This document shows positions 44,133 to 53,334 of a stretch of 64,000 nt of DNA, piece by piece. The stretch comes from Flammeovirgaceae bacterium UBA5585 (GTDB taxonomy: Bacteria; Bacteroidota; Bacteroidia; Cytophagales; Cyclobacteriaceae). The notes beneath the pieces were generated by a model, which made no database searches, was not told the DNA's origin, and saw only the letters and a list, made by a program, of their open reading frames with translations. The stretch covers positions 1-64,000 of the forward strand of contig DILT01000008.1 in the NCBI GenBank assembly GCA_002425185.1, written 5' to 3'. The translations under genes and the position numbers were made by a program. The stretch's first letter is position 1. Each line of letters opens with the position of its first letter.

Positions 44133-44933
44133 ATGCGCGATCTACGGTTAAGTGAAATTTGGATATACCCGATTAAATCTTTAAGTGGAATACGTTTGCA
44201 AAAAGCCCACGTGCTGCCAAAAGGCCTGGAGCATGACAGGCGCTGGATGTTGGTGGATGAACACAACCGGTTTATAACTCAACGAGAACATCCTGAATTG
44301 GCCCTTTTTCAAGTAGAAATTTCCAACGGACAATTAACAATACTGCATCGGGCGAACCAGGAATCTGTGCAGTTCAGTATAAATACACATTCCACTGATA
44401 TTGAAACGGTAACCATTTGGGATGATCAGGTGCAGGCATCAGAAGTTGATCAAACAATCAGCAAGTGGTTTTCCGATCAACTGAAAATGAAATGTCGTTT
44501 GATGTTTTTTCCGGAAACCAACAGTCGCCCGGTAGATGCTGCGTATGCTATAAAAAACGATCAGGTAAGCCTTGCTGACGGTTATCCCTTCCTCATCATC
44601 GGACAATCTTCATTAGATGATTTGAACAAGCGGCTTCAGGATCCTATAACCATGCAACGCTTCCGACCAAATTTTGTGTTTACGGGCGGGGAGCCTTATG
44701 AGGAAGACCACTGGAAAAATTTTACGATTGGTGAAGTAAGATTTATTGGTGTAAAAAACTGTAGCCGGTGTGTGCTCACAACCGTTGATCCTAAAACGGG
44801 GATAAAAGGTAAAGAGCCACTACAAACTTTATCAACATACAGAAAGCGCAACAACAAAATTTATTTCGGGCAGAATCTGGTAGCCAGTGATTTCGGAATT
44901 ATTCAGGCAGGCGATATTATATACCAATCATAA
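44133..44933 (+). CDS. MOSC domain protein (mARC-like)
   Basis: 266 residues: N-terminal MOSC beta-barrel domain (SEIWIYPIKSLSGIRL, GLEHDRRWMLVDE) and a C-terminal MOSC domain with FRPNFVFTGGEPYEEDHW and NCSRCVLTTVDP, where C210 or C213 would bind the molybdenum cofactor as in mARC and YcbX. It probably reduces N-hydroxylated compounds. It fits with the molybdenum hydroxylase genes starting 2.5 kb downstream. Confidence 0.9.
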   Translation: MRDLRLSEIWIYPIKSLSGIRLQKAHVLPKGLEHDRRWMLVDEHNRFITQREHPELALFQVEISNGQLTILHRANQESVQFSINTHSTDIETVTIWDDQVQASEVDQTISKWFSDQLKMKCRLMFFPETNSRPVDAAYAIKNDQVSLADGYPFLIIGQSSLDDLNKRLQDPITMQRFRPNFVFTGGEPYEEDHWKNFTIGEVRFIGVKNCSRCVLTTVDPKTGIKGKEPLQTLSTYRKRNNKIYFGQNLVASDFGIIQAGDIIYQS

Positions 44934-44962
44934 AACAGGTTTTTCATTTTGGGTTGTAGGCC

Positions 44963-44970
44963 TATCTTTG
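44963..44970 (+). promoter_or_regulatory. -7 box of DUF2490 gene, 4 bases before ATG
   Basis: TATCTTTG at 44963-44970; a TTTT at 44940-44943 at the 19-base spacing is a one-mismatch -33. The start codon is at 44975, only 4 bases on. Confidence 0.6.
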
Positions 44971-44974
44971 CCAC

Positions 44975-45793
44975 ATGTTTTTTCGCAAAACAAGTACTTT
45001 TCTGATTCTTCCCTTCGTTTTAATCTGCTCAAATTCTTTTGCGCAGACACAAAAGGTAACGTACAATACCAATACCTTCTGGTCGAAAACTGAAGTCAAC
45101 CAGATTTTTGATGAAAAAAAATGGGGGCTTGGTTTTGATTTTGTCTATCGAACCAAAAACGAGCTCGGCCAAGGAAGTATTTTCACCAGCATGTTACGCG
45201 AAAGTTACCGACCCTGGTTTCATTACCAATTCTCACAAAATGCCCGCCTAAGCATTTCGCCTATCGGGTATATGAATACACAAGATTACATAGGCAAACC
45301 AGCTGACTACTTACGGTTACCCTACCATGAATTCCGCACAACTTTTCAATTTTTTCATCACCTCAAGCAAGCACAGGGTCGGGTTATGCACACCTGGCGG
45401 TACCGGTATGAATTGCGGTGGCAGGAACAACCTGCTCTTAATGACTACCGGTACTTCAATCGCTTCAGATTACGGTATCGGATTCGTGTGGGATTGAATT
45501 CTTCGGATTTCTATGCAAACAAAACGCTGTACACGGCCATCTCAAATGAGATCGGTATAAACTTCGGCAAAAATGTACCTTACATGTTTAATCAAAACAG
45601 GTTATATATTGGCATGGGCTATCGTTTCTTAACAGCTGCCCGCGTTGAGCTACGCTACGTTGATCGCGTTCGGGCACGAGGGGCAACCGGATTTGAGTAC
45701 GATATGGACAAAGGGATTATGGTTGGAATTTATATTGACCAGGTTTCATTGCTTGGAACGAAAGATATTTTAAAAGTACGTTACTTCGATTGA
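44975..45793 (+). CDS. DUF2490 family outer-membrane protein
   Basis: 272 residues with a signal peptide (cut after SFAQ). An Arg/Tyr-rich strand pattern with WRYRYELRWQ and RLRYRIRVGL follows, matching DUF2490 beta-barrel proteins of Bacteroidota. Function unknown. The stop overlaps the start of the next gene in TGATG, so it is translated together with the MORN-repeat protein. Confidence 0.82.
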   Translation: MFFRKTSTFLILPFVLICSNSFAQTQKVTYNTNTFWSKTEVNQIFDEKKWGLGFDFVYRTKNELGQGSIFTSMLRESYRPWFHYQFSQNARLSISPIGYMNTQDYIGKPADYLRLPYHEFRTTFQFFHHLKQAQGRVMHTWRYRYELRWQEQPALNDYRYFNRFRLRYRIRVGLNSSDFYANKTLYTAISNEIGINFGKNVPYMFNQNRLYIGMGYRFLTAARVELRYVDRVRARGATGFEYDMDKGIMVGIYIDQVSLLGTKDILKVRYFD

Positions 45794-46644
45794 TGAAAGT
45801 CACTTCAAAAATACTGGGTACAATTTCAGCCCTGTTGTTGGTAACAACAGGATGGCTTTTGTATTCCAAAACTCAATCCAAAGGCTATGAAAAAAAAATT
45901 CTTCAGGATTTAGAATACCTAAAAATTAAGGCAGAAGCCGATGAACTGTTTATACTAGGAAATCAAGACCTTGCATTAACCCGCTATTCCTTTATTGATT
46001 CGGTTTACGGTGACTCATTGGTTTCAAAACGTTCTGTTCTGCTTACCTCTACAGATGAGGCAAATTTAAATGAACAGGTGTTCTCCCTGCAACGTAAGCT
46101 TGAGCGAGCCACTTCGCTATTAAACGCCTATGAAAAACAAGAAAAAGGGTCAGATCTTACAAATCCTGAACTGGAAGAACTGAGAAACAATGAATCAAAA
46201 TTGTTAAACGAAATTTTTACGCTAAAAGAAAAACTAAATCAGGTCCAAAACGAAGATAAAAGCATCACAGAAAAAAAGGGTGTTCTTACATTCACAGGTA
46301 ACCGAAATGGTTCAATTACATATTTTGGAGATCTGCAAAATGGGAAGGCCAACGGTACGGGTTTTGGGTATTGGAAAAGCGGAAGCACCTATGAAGGTCA
46401 TTGGAAAGATAATATGAGGCACGGTAAAGGCACATTTCTTTGGGCTGATGGAGAAAAATACACAGGCGAATATGTGAACGATCAACGCCAAGGCTACGGA
46501 ATATACACCGCCAAAGCCGGACGCTACGAAGGTGAGTGGCTAAACGATATGCGGCACGGAGAAGGAAAACTTTATGAACCAAACGGAAAGCTAAAAGTGC
46601 ATGGTGTGTGGGAGAAGGATAAATTAGTAAAAACAATAAAATGA
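45793..46644 (+). CDS. MORN-repeat protein with membrane anchor
   Basis: 283 residues: transmembrane helix about 8-25, a coiled coil (about 90-155), then 4 to 5 MORN repeats (Y-x-G-x-W/F-x-x-G...G-G-x-G pattern, e.g. STYEGHWKDNMRHGKGTFLW). MORN proteins bind lipids or other proteins. The ATG at 45793 shares bases with the preceding stop; the gene ends in an ATGA overlap with the SCO gene, so three genes are coupled. Confidence 0.85.
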   Translation: MKVTSKILGTISALLLVTTGWLLYSKTQSKGYEKKILQDLEYLKIKAEADELFILGNQDLALTRYSFIDSVYGDSLVSKRSVLLTSTDEANLNEQVFSLQRKLERATSLLNAYEKQEKGSDLTNPELEELRNNESKLLNEIFTLKEKLNQVQNEDKSITEKKGVLTFTGNRNGSITYFGDLQNGKANGTGFGYWKSGSTYEGHWKDNMRHGKGTFLWADGEKYTGEYVNDQRQGYGIYTAKAGRYEGEWLNDMRHGEGKLYEPNGKLKVHGVWEKDKLVKTIK

Positions 46645-47291
46645 AGAGTGTATTAATTTTTGCCATTACCTCATTCTTGTTCATTAATTCAATTACAAGT
46701 TGTGGTGATAAAAAGAAAGAAGAAAAACTTCCCATCTTTGGTTACCGTGAAGTAGTGGCCAAAGAACTGGATGGCAAAAAAGTTGTCGATACCGTTTACC
46801 ACACCATTGCCGAATTTTCATTTATCGATCAGGACAGTGCCATCGTAACCAACGAAACCTTCTCCGGAAAAATTTACGTGGCCGATTTTTTCTTTACCTC
46901 GTGCCGCACCATTTGCCCGAAAATGAAAACACAATTATTGCGTGTCTATGATTCTATTCAGGCACTTCCCGATGTGGCCATTCTTTCGCACACCATCGAT
47001 CCTGAACACGATGATGTTGCCCGGCTTCATGACTTTGCCGACAGACTTGGTGTGAAAAGTGACAAATGGCATTTCGTTACCGGTGAGCAGGACAACATAT
47101 ATGACATCGCGCAAACCAGTTACTTCGCTACCGCAATGATTGACAAAACCGAACCCGATGGATTCATTCACAGCGGTGCTTTCTTACTCATCGATAAACA
47201 GCGAAGAATCCGCGGAAAGTACGATGGCACTGTTGAGGAAGACGTTAATCGCCTGATCAATGACATTCATCGGCTCCGTGCCGAATACTAA
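46641..47291 (+). CDS. SCO1/SenC family copper chaperone
   Basis: 216 residues; lipobox at C21 (SITSC). The thioredoxin-like fold has copper ligands C88 and C92 in TSCRTICPKM and H177 in DGFIHSGAF. SCO proteins deliver copper to cytochrome oxidase or act in redox repair. The 4-base overlap with the MORN gene is notable. Confidence 0.92.
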   Translation: MKSVLIFAITSFLFINSITSCGDKKKEEKLPIFGYREVVAKELDGKKVVDTVYHTIAEFSFIDQDSAIVTNETFSGKIYVADFFFTSCRTICPKMKTQLLRVYDSIQALPDVAILSHTIDPEHDDVARLHDFADRLGVKSDKWHFVTGEQDNIYDIAQTSYFATAMIDKTEPDGFIHSGAFLLIDKQRRIRGKYDGTVEEDVNRLINDIHRLRAEY

Positions 47292-47489
47292 TCCTGAACA
47301 CCCGTTTAACAAATTCTTAACAAACGATTTCGTGCTCGTTTAGGCTAATAGGAACCCAAATAACCGTCTATCCCACCCCACCTCAAATTATCTAATTCAG
47401 GTTGCGGATTGTCGCGTCAGTGTGGTAACTTAGAACTCCATTTTAGTTTTCGATCTCCGGTAATTACGTTTAACACTAAATTCCTTTTT

Positions 47490-47948
47490 ATGGCAATTTT
47501 CAAACTTCATGTAAATGGTAAAACCCGCGAAGTAGATGTTGCACCCGATACTCCTTTGCTATGGGTATTGCGTGAATCGCTCGATCTGGCCGGAACCAAA
47601 TTTGGCTGCGGCATTGCCCAATGTGGTGCTTGTACGGTTCATCTTGATGGCGAAGCGGTGCGATCCTGTTCAATGCCCGTCTCGGCTGTAGGTACAGGCA
47701 AGGTTGTTACCATTGAAGGGTTATCAGAAAAAGGTGATCACCCGGTGCAAAAAGCGTGGGAAGAAGTTGACGTGATGCAATGCGGATATTGCCAGGCCGG
47801 CCAGATGATGTCGGCTGCTGCCTTGCTGAAGAAAAATCCGAATCCCAGCGATGAGGAAATCTTTACTGCAATGAATGGAAACATTTGCCGTTGCGGCACC
47901 TATGTACGCATACGCGAGGCCATTAAAAAAGCATCAACAGTAAGTTGA
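47490..47948 (+). CDS. Molybdenum hydroxylase 2Fe-2S subunit
   Basis: 152 residues, IorA/CoxS type. A plant-ferredoxin domain holds cysteines C40, C45, C48 and C60; a second four-helix cluster domain holds C98, C101, C133 and C135. It passes electrons from the molybdenum site outward. The ATG at 47490 is chosen because 27 codons upstream have no domain match. It heads the module with the large subunit, cytochrome c, TPR, XdhC and MocA-like genes. Confidence 0.94.
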   Translation: MAIFKLHVNGKTREVDVAPDTPLLWVLRESLDLAGTKFGCGIAQCGACTVHLDGEAVRSCSMPVSAVGTGKVVTIEGLSEKGDHPVQKAWEEVDVMQCGYCQAGQMMSAAALLKKNPNPSDEEIFTAMNGNICRCGTYVRIREAIKKASTVS

Positions 47949-47979
47949 TTGGTTACGGTTAATTACTAAATCACACACC

Positions 47980-50190
47980 ATGGAAATTATTAAAACACAT
48001 TATAACAGAAGGTCATTCATAAAAGTATCCGCTGCTGCCGGTGGCGGAATCATGATCGGCTTTAACTGGCTGATGTCATGTTCACCAGGTAACGAAAGGC
48101 TTGGCGAACTCGCCTTACCCGATGAATGGTTCGACATAAACGCTTACCTGAAAATTGGTAATAATGGTGTAGTCACCATCTTTTCTCAAAACCCTGAAAT
48201 CGGGCAGAATGTAAAAACTGCCATGCCCATGATTGTGGCAGAAGAATTGGATGTGGATTGGGGCCAGGTACTGGTGGAGCAGGCACCATTGAACACAGAA
48301 AAATTCAACCGGCAATTGGCTGGAGGCAGCCAGTCCATCCGGCAGGAATGGAAAAGCTTACGGGTAGCGGGTGCAACGGCAAGACGTTTGTTGATGGAAG
48401 CCGCTGCGAAAAAATGGGAAGTTCCCGTAAGTGAGCTCAGTACCGATAAAGGCGTAATAAAAAGTTCATCAGGAAAATCAATCGGATATGGTGAAGTAGC
48501 ATCAATGGCCGTAAGCATTGAAGTGCCTGAAGAAATTCAGTTAAAAGATCCCAAGAATTTTAAGATCATCGGCAAACCAACAAAAAATGTTGACGGCAAG
48601 AAAGTAATTAAAGGCGAACCTTTATTCGGGTTTGACATTAAACGCGAGGGCATGTTAATCGCCATGATTGTGCATGCACCAGCATTTGGCATGCGACCAA
48701 AATCAGTTGACGATTCCGAAGCGCGTGCTATGCCCGGCATTAAAGATGTATTTATTGTAAACTCACTACCCGAGGGTATTGAACGTCAGTGGTCGGATGT
48801 AAATGCCTATCCGGAACTTGTGGTGGTTGTTGGCAACAGCACCTGGGAAGTAATGAAAGCGAAGAAAGCGCTGAAGATCGAATGGGAAGCCACCTCAAAA
48901 CTGGAAAGTACCGATGAGTACGAAAAAGCGCTTACTGATCTATTAGAGAAAAAAGCAGATGAGCCTGCCCGGAAAGATGGCAATCCGGATGAAGCCTTTA
49001 AGAAAGCCGCGAGGGTAATTGAACGAACCTACAGTGGTCCTTTCCTGGCGCACAACACCATGGAGCCGATGAACTTTTTTGCCAACGTTACCGCAGAAAA
49101 AGCTGAGTTGGTTGGTCCCATTCAAACTCCGGCACAATTGCGCGCCACAGTTTCTATGGTTTTGGGTATGCCCGAAGAAAAGATTTCTGTTGATATGACC
49201 CGCCAAGGCGGTGGATTTGGACGCAGACTCTATGGAAACTTTGGAGTTGAAGCGGCTGTGATTTCAAAACGAGTTGGCGCACCCGTAAAACTAGTCTACA
49301 CACGCGAAGATGACATTACCCAGGGCACATACCGCCCGGCCTACAAAGTAAAATACCAGGCGGCCATTGATAAAAATAATAACCTGGTGGGAATAAAAAT
49401 TCGCGGAGCGGGCATTCATGAAAGCCCCGTATTTGCTAATCGTTTTCCGGCCGGTGCGGTTGATCACTACCTGGTAGAAAACCACACACTGGATTCAAAC
49501 ATCACCACCGGTGCCTGGCGCGCACCCCGCTCCAATTTTATTGCTGTGGCAGAACAAAGTTTTCTGGATGAAGTGGCCGAAGCGGTAGGTAAAGATCCTA
49601 TTGACTTCAGAATTGAACTCCTTGAACGCGCGGCTGCCAAACCCGTAGGCGAACGTAATGATTATGATGCTGCCCGCTACGCAGGCGTGCTTAAACTGGT
49701 ACGCGAAAAGTCAGGCTGGATCGGCACAAAAAAGGATGGGGTAAACCGGGGCGTATCCGCTTACTTCTGCCACAACTCCTATGTGGCCCAGGTGGTGGAT
49801 CTTATTATGAACGATGGTAAACCCATCATCCAAAAAGTTTGGTGCGCAGCCGATTGTGGTATTGTAGTTAACCCGGAAGGTGCCAGGAACCAAATGGAAG
49901 GTTGTGTGGTAGATGGTATCGGGCATGCCATGTATAGCGCCATGACGTTTAAAGAAGGCAAACCCGATCAAAGTAACTTCCACAACTATAGACTGATCCG
50001 AAATAGTGAGGCTCCGCGCGAAATCGAGTGTTTCTTTGTTGATAATGGAATTGATCCGACAGGATTAGGAGAGCCCGGTTTACCTCCGGTGGGTGCTGCA
50101 TTGGCCAATGCCTTGTATGCCGCCACGGGTAAAAGGTTAACCACTCAACCCTTTGCGCAAACGGATCTTGTAAATATTGAACGGATGTGA
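47980..50190 (+). CDS. Molybdopterin-binding large subunit, Tat-exported
   Basis: The catalytic subunit of an aldehyde- or isoquinoline-oxidoreductase-like enzyme, 736 residues. A Tat signal (RR at 10-11, RRSFIK) and a Cys at the end of the hydrophobic part imply export, with cofactor loaded before transport. Molybdopterin motifs: GGGFGRRLYG, TGAWRAPRSNF and GLGEPGLPPVG with the catalytic Glu about residue 698. It overlaps the cytochrome c gene by 4 bases. The substrate is unknown. Confidence 0.94.
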   Translation: MEIIKTHYNRRSFIKVSAAAGGGIMIGFNWLMSCSPGNERLGELALPDEWFDINAYLKIGNNGVVTIFSQNPEIGQNVKTAMPMIVAEELDVDWGQVLVEQAPLNTEKFNRQLAGGSQSIRQEWKSLRVAGATARRLLMEAAAKKWEVPVSELSTDKGVIKSSSGKSIGYGEVASMAVSIEVPEEIQLKDPKNFKIIGKPTKNVDGKKVIKGEPLFGFDIKREGMLIAMIVHAPAFGMRPKSVDDSEARAMPGIKDVFIVNSLPEGIERQWSDVNAYPELVVVVGNSTWEVMKAKKALKIEWEATSKLESTDEYEKALTDLLEKKADEPARKDGNPDEAFKKAARVIERTYSGPFLAHNTMEPMNFFANVTAEKAELVGPIQTPAQLRATVSMVLGMPEEKISVDMTRQGGGFGRRLYGNFGVEAAVISKRVGAPVKLVYTREDDITQGTYRPAYKVKYQAAIDKNNNLVGIKIRGAGIHESPVFANRFPAGAVDHYLVENHTLDSNITTGAWRAPRSNFIAVAEQSFLDEVAEAVGKDPIDFRIELLERAAAKPVGERNDYDAARYAGVLKLVREKSGWIGTKKDGVNRGVSAYFCHNSYVAQVVDLIMNDGKPIIQKVWCAADCGIVVNPEGARNQMEGCVVDGIGHAMYSAMTFKEGKPDQSNFHNYRLIRNSEAPREIECFFVDNGIDPTGLGEPGLPPVGAALANALYAATGKRLTTQPFAQTDLVNIERM

Positions 50191-50645
50191 TTTTTCGATT
50201 TTTGCGCAGAGCAGTTCTCGCTTTCAACTTCTTTCTACTTGCACGTTTTTTCTTTCAAGGTTGCGGTCAGTCTAATACTGACCGCAACGCTTCGAATAAA
50301 TTCACGCACTACTTCCGGCAAGGCGAACAGCTTTACACACAGCATTGCAGCAATTGTCACCAAGCCAACGGAACCGGATTAGGAAGGCTTTATCCGCCCT
50401 TAAACAAATCGGATTTTATGGTAAACAACTTTGATCAGGTACTTTGCCTGATGCGAAATGGAATAAATGGTGAATTAATCGTAAATGGCATACAGTACAA
50501 CCAGGCCATGCCCGGTATACCCACCCTCACCAACCTGGAAATTGCTGAACTTGCCACCTACATTTACAATGCATGGGAATACCAGCGCGGACTTGTTGAC
50601 GTTAAAGAGGCAGATAAAATTTTGAATGCATGTGCGCCACGTTAA
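50187..50645 (+). CDS. Cytochrome c, probable electron acceptor
   Basis: 152 residues, a class I c-type cytochrome with one heme site C54-S-N-C-H58. Axial Met is probably M108. An N-terminal hydrophobic leader ends in a lipobox-like QGC (C26). Translation starts at a GTG that overlaps the large-subunit stop in GTGA. As the next gene, it probably takes electrons from the hydroxylase and passes them to the respiratory chain. Confidence 0.88.
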   Translation: MIFRFLRRAVLAFNFFLLARFFFQGCGQSNTDRNASNKFTHYFRQGEQLYTQHCSNCHQANGTGLGRLYPPLNKSDFMVNNFDQVLCLMRNGINGELIVNGIQYNQAMPGIPTLTNLEIAELATYIYNAWEYQRGLVDVKEADKILNACAPR

Positions 50646-51421
50646 AAAGAATTGGTTTTCAAAAATATTTTTTATGCTTTGTACTTCTTTTTTCATCACC
50701 TGGCTATGCACAGTACGCTAACACTTTTGAAGAAGGCCTGGCGTTAGAGAAAGCTTTCAAGACTGAACAAGCCTTTGAAAAATTTGAGGCAGTCATTAAG
50801 GAAAATCCGAATCACCTTAAGGCCTACACACATGCCAGCCGCATGTTATCGAATATGGGAGGACGGCTACCCAAGAGCCAACTGGAAGAAAAACGAAAAC
50901 TCCTTGAAAAAGCCCGCAAGTATGCCGAGAAAAGTATTGAGCTAAGTCCGGCTGATCCGGATGCCCGGCTGGCGCATATTATTTCGTTGGGGTTGCTGTC
51001 TGAAATTTCAAGGAACCCGCGTGAAAAAGTATTGGATGCCAAACTCATTCATGGAGAAGCGAAAAAAATTATTGAACTCGACTCCCTTTACGGAGAAGCA
51101 TATTTCGTATTAGGCAAATGGCAACTGGAATTGTCACGGTTAAATTGGTTTGAATTGATGGCATGCAAACTACTGTTTGGTGGTTTACCTGAAGAAATTT
51201 CCAAACACGCTGCGCTTCAGTATTTTAACAAAGCATTGACAATTAACCCCAACAGCATTTTATACTTGTTTGGTCAGGCATCAGCCTATGCCGATTTAGG
51301 TGAAAAGGAAAAGGCCATTAAAGTTCTTCAACGCGCATTAAAACTACCGTTGGCAGAACCTGATGATGAACAACGGAAAGAACGCTGCAGGAATTTGTTG
51401 AACGAACTAACCAGCAGGTAA
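50630..51421 (+). CDS. Exported TPR-repeat protein
   Basis: 263 residues: signal peptide (cut after GYAQ), then tetratricopeptide-like helices (AFEKFEAVIKENPNHLKAYTHASR..., SIELSPADPDARLAHI, FNKALTINPNSILYL). It begins 16 bases inside the cytochrome gene, so the two are coupled. It is likely a periplasmic scaffold or assembly protein for the hydroxylase-cytochrome pair, but this is inference from position. Confidence 0.8.
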   Translation: MCATLKRIGFQKYFLCFVLLFSSPGYAQYANTFEEGLALEKAFKTEQAFEKFEAVIKENPNHLKAYTHASRMLSNMGGRLPKSQLEEKRKLLEKARKYAEKSIELSPADPDARLAHIISLGLLSEISRNPREKVLDAKLIHGEAKKIIELDSLYGEAYFVLGKWQLELSRLNWFELMACKLLFGGLPEEISKHAALQYFNKALTINPNSILYLFGQASAYADLGEKEKAIKVLQRALKLPLAEPDDEQRKERCRNLLNELTSR

Positions 51422-51481
51422 CTCTGAATAACGCTCATACGATATGCTTTTTTATCCGTACATTCACTATTGATACAACCC

Positions 51482-52648
51482 ATGAAAGAACTTAAAACCA
51501 TAGTGGAGGCATTTCAAAAAGTTGACTTTTCTCAACGAAAGGCAGCCTTGGCCACGGTAGTCAAAGTCAGGGGTTCTTCATATCGCAGCCCGGGTGCACG
51601 CATGCTCATTACCGATGACGGAAAATGGGTGGGCTCCATCAGCGGAGGCTGCCTGGAAGGGGATGCCTTGCGCAAAGCGAGGCAAGTGATGATGGACAAC
51701 CAACCCATGACGGTAACGTACGATACCCGTGAAGAGAGTAATCAAAACCTGGGGATCGGATTAGGCTGTAACGGTGTGATCGATGTTCTGATTGAACCTG
51801 TTTCAAATGAGAAAGTGAACACCGTAAAACTCTTCGAAACCATCATAACACAAAATGAACCGGTAGCTTTCGCAACATGTATCTCCGGTAAATTTGCCGC
51901 GGAAAAATTAGTGCTGGACATCAACGCAAATGTTATTGAGAAATTCTCTTCCGATCAACTCAATAATTTTGTAGTTAAAGATTTACAGGGTGTGTTTGAA
52001 AATCATAAAAGTGAAACAAAAATCTTTGGCGACCACGAAGTTTTTATTGAACTGATTCAACCTACTATAAATCTAATTATTTTCGGTGGAGGGTTCGATG
52101 CCCGACCGGTGAGCACCATGGCTAAAGCGTTGGGTTGGGATGTTCAGGTTACCGATGAATGTGTGGCCCACATTGCCCCCATTTTTTTTCCCACCGCGGA
52201 CAAGTTATCCCTTTGCCAGCGTGAATTTATCAATCGCGATTTTATCATTACGCCCTATACAGCCTGCGTGTTGATGTCACACAATTATGAATACGACAGA
52301 GATGTTTTAAAGAAAGTTATCGCCACCGAAACACCGTATATTGGCATTCTCGGTCCGCGTAAGCGCTTCGATAAAATGCTGGAAGAGTTTAAGCACTCAG
52401 GACTTGAATTAACCGCAGAACAACTTCATCGAATTCACTCCCCCATCGGTTTAGACATTGGCGCTGAAACGCCCGATGAAATTGCGCTATCCATTCTGGC
52501 TGAGATTCAAAGTAAATTTACCAACCGATCAGGAGGCTTCCTGAAATACCGATCAGGGCCTATCCATCATCGCGATAAGAAAACTGATCAGATCTTCAAA
52601 CAAGTATTGCTTACCCATTCAGAAGGTTCGCAACGCACAAACGGATAA
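51482..52648 (+). CDS. XdhC/CoxI family maturation protein
   Basis: 388 residues. The N-terminal XdhC-CoxI domain has RGSSYRSPGARMLI and SGGCLEGDA; the C-terminal NAD-binding-like domain has IFGGGFDARPVSTMAKALGW. XdhC proteins bind molybdenum cofactor, promote its sulfuration and insert it into xanthine-dehydrogenase-type enzymes. The ATG at 51482 is preferred over an in-frame TTG at 51470. Part of the hydroxylase module. Confidence 0.92.
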   Translation: MKELKTIVEAFQKVDFSQRKAALATVVKVRGSSYRSPGARMLITDDGKWVGSISGGCLEGDALRKARQVMMDNQPMTVTYDTREESNQNLGIGLGCNGVIDVLIEPVSNEKVNTVKLFETIITQNEPVAFATCISGKFAAEKLVLDINANVIEKFSSDQLNNFVVKDLQGVFENHKSETKIFGDHEVFIELIQPTINLIIFGGGFDARPVSTMAKALGWDVQVTDECVAHIAPIFFPTADKLSLCQREFINRDFIITPYTACVLMSHNYEYDRDVLKKVIATETPYIGILGPRKRFDKMLEEFKHSGLELTAEQLHRIHSPIGLDIGAETPDEIALSILAEIQSKFTNRSGGFLKYRSGPIHHRDKKTDQIFKQVLLTHSEGSQRTNG

Positions 52649-52657
52649 TAATTCAGC

Positions 52658-53275
52658 ATGATTACATCGCAGTATAACGCGATTACCATCATCATCCTGG
52701 CGGCAGGTGCCTCCACGCGTATGGGCCAGCCCAAGCAATTAATAAAACTTAATGGCTATTCGCTTCTCGAGCATGCTGTGCTTACTGCTAAAAATTCAAA
52801 AGCCGATCATGTAATGGTTGTAGTAGGAAGTGGCGGGGAGAAGAGCATGGAGGCCATTAAGCACTTATCGGCTGATAGTGTAGTGAATGATCGGTGGAAC
52901 GAAGGCATGGGTAGCTCGCTAAAAAAAGGACTGACCGCATGCCTGGAAAAATTTCCGGAAACACGAGCCATCCTGGTTATGGTGTGCGACCAGCCCAGCA
53001 TAACCACACACCATTTGAATAGCTTAATCGATACGTATACCAAAACGCAAAACCCACTGGTAGCTTCACGTTATGCTTCAACATACGGTGTGCCTGCCAT
53101 TTTTGATCGTACACTTTTTCAGGAAATTCTTCAGTTACCAGATAGTCAAGGCGCCAAGAATATCGTATTGAAACACCAGGAAAATCTTATGGCTGTTGAC
53201 CTGCCCGGTGGCGAAATTGATTTGGATTCTCTTGAGGATTTGAACCGTTACCGGGAACAGAATAATCTTACCTGA
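52658..53275 (+). CDS. MocA-like molybdenum cofactor cytidylyltransferase
   Basis: 205 residues, nucleotidyltransferase fold: LAAGASTRMGQPKQLIKL at the N-terminus, VVNDRWNEGMGSSLKKG and VCDQPSITTHHLNSLI. MocA adds CMP to molybdopterin for enzymes of this class. Last gene of the hydroxylase module, 9 bases after XdhC. Confidence 0.9.
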   Translation: MITSQYNAITIIILAAGASTRMGQPKQLIKLNGYSLLEHAVLTAKNSKADHVMVVVGSGGEKSMEAIKHLSADSVVNDRWNEGMGSSLKKGLTACLEKFPETRAILVMVCDQPSITTHHLNSLIDTYTKTQNPLVASRYASTYGVPAIFDRTLFQEILQLPDSQGAKNIVLKHQENLMAVDLPGGEIDLDSLEDLNRYREQNNLT

Positions 53276-53297
53276 ATGAAGCGCTAACCAAATACAC

Positions 53298-53327
53298 TTG
53301 TCGATTAAAAAGCGACACGTATCTTTG
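53298..53327 (+). promoter_or_regulatory. Promoter of the WG-repeat gene
   Basis: TTG at 53298-53300, 19 bases, TATCTTTG at 53320-53327, then 7 bases to the ATG at 53335. Confidence 0.65.
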
Positions 53328-53334
53328 ACGCTTT

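Noticed and set aside
47409..47489. Upstream start for the 2Fe-2S subunit
   Set aside because: The 27 extra residues match nothing in the family; the ATG at 47490 begins the ferredoxin domain.
47292..47489. Possible riboswitch (molybdenum cofactor type) before the hydroxylase genes
   Set aside because: No convincing stem-loop series was visible; nothing is claimed.
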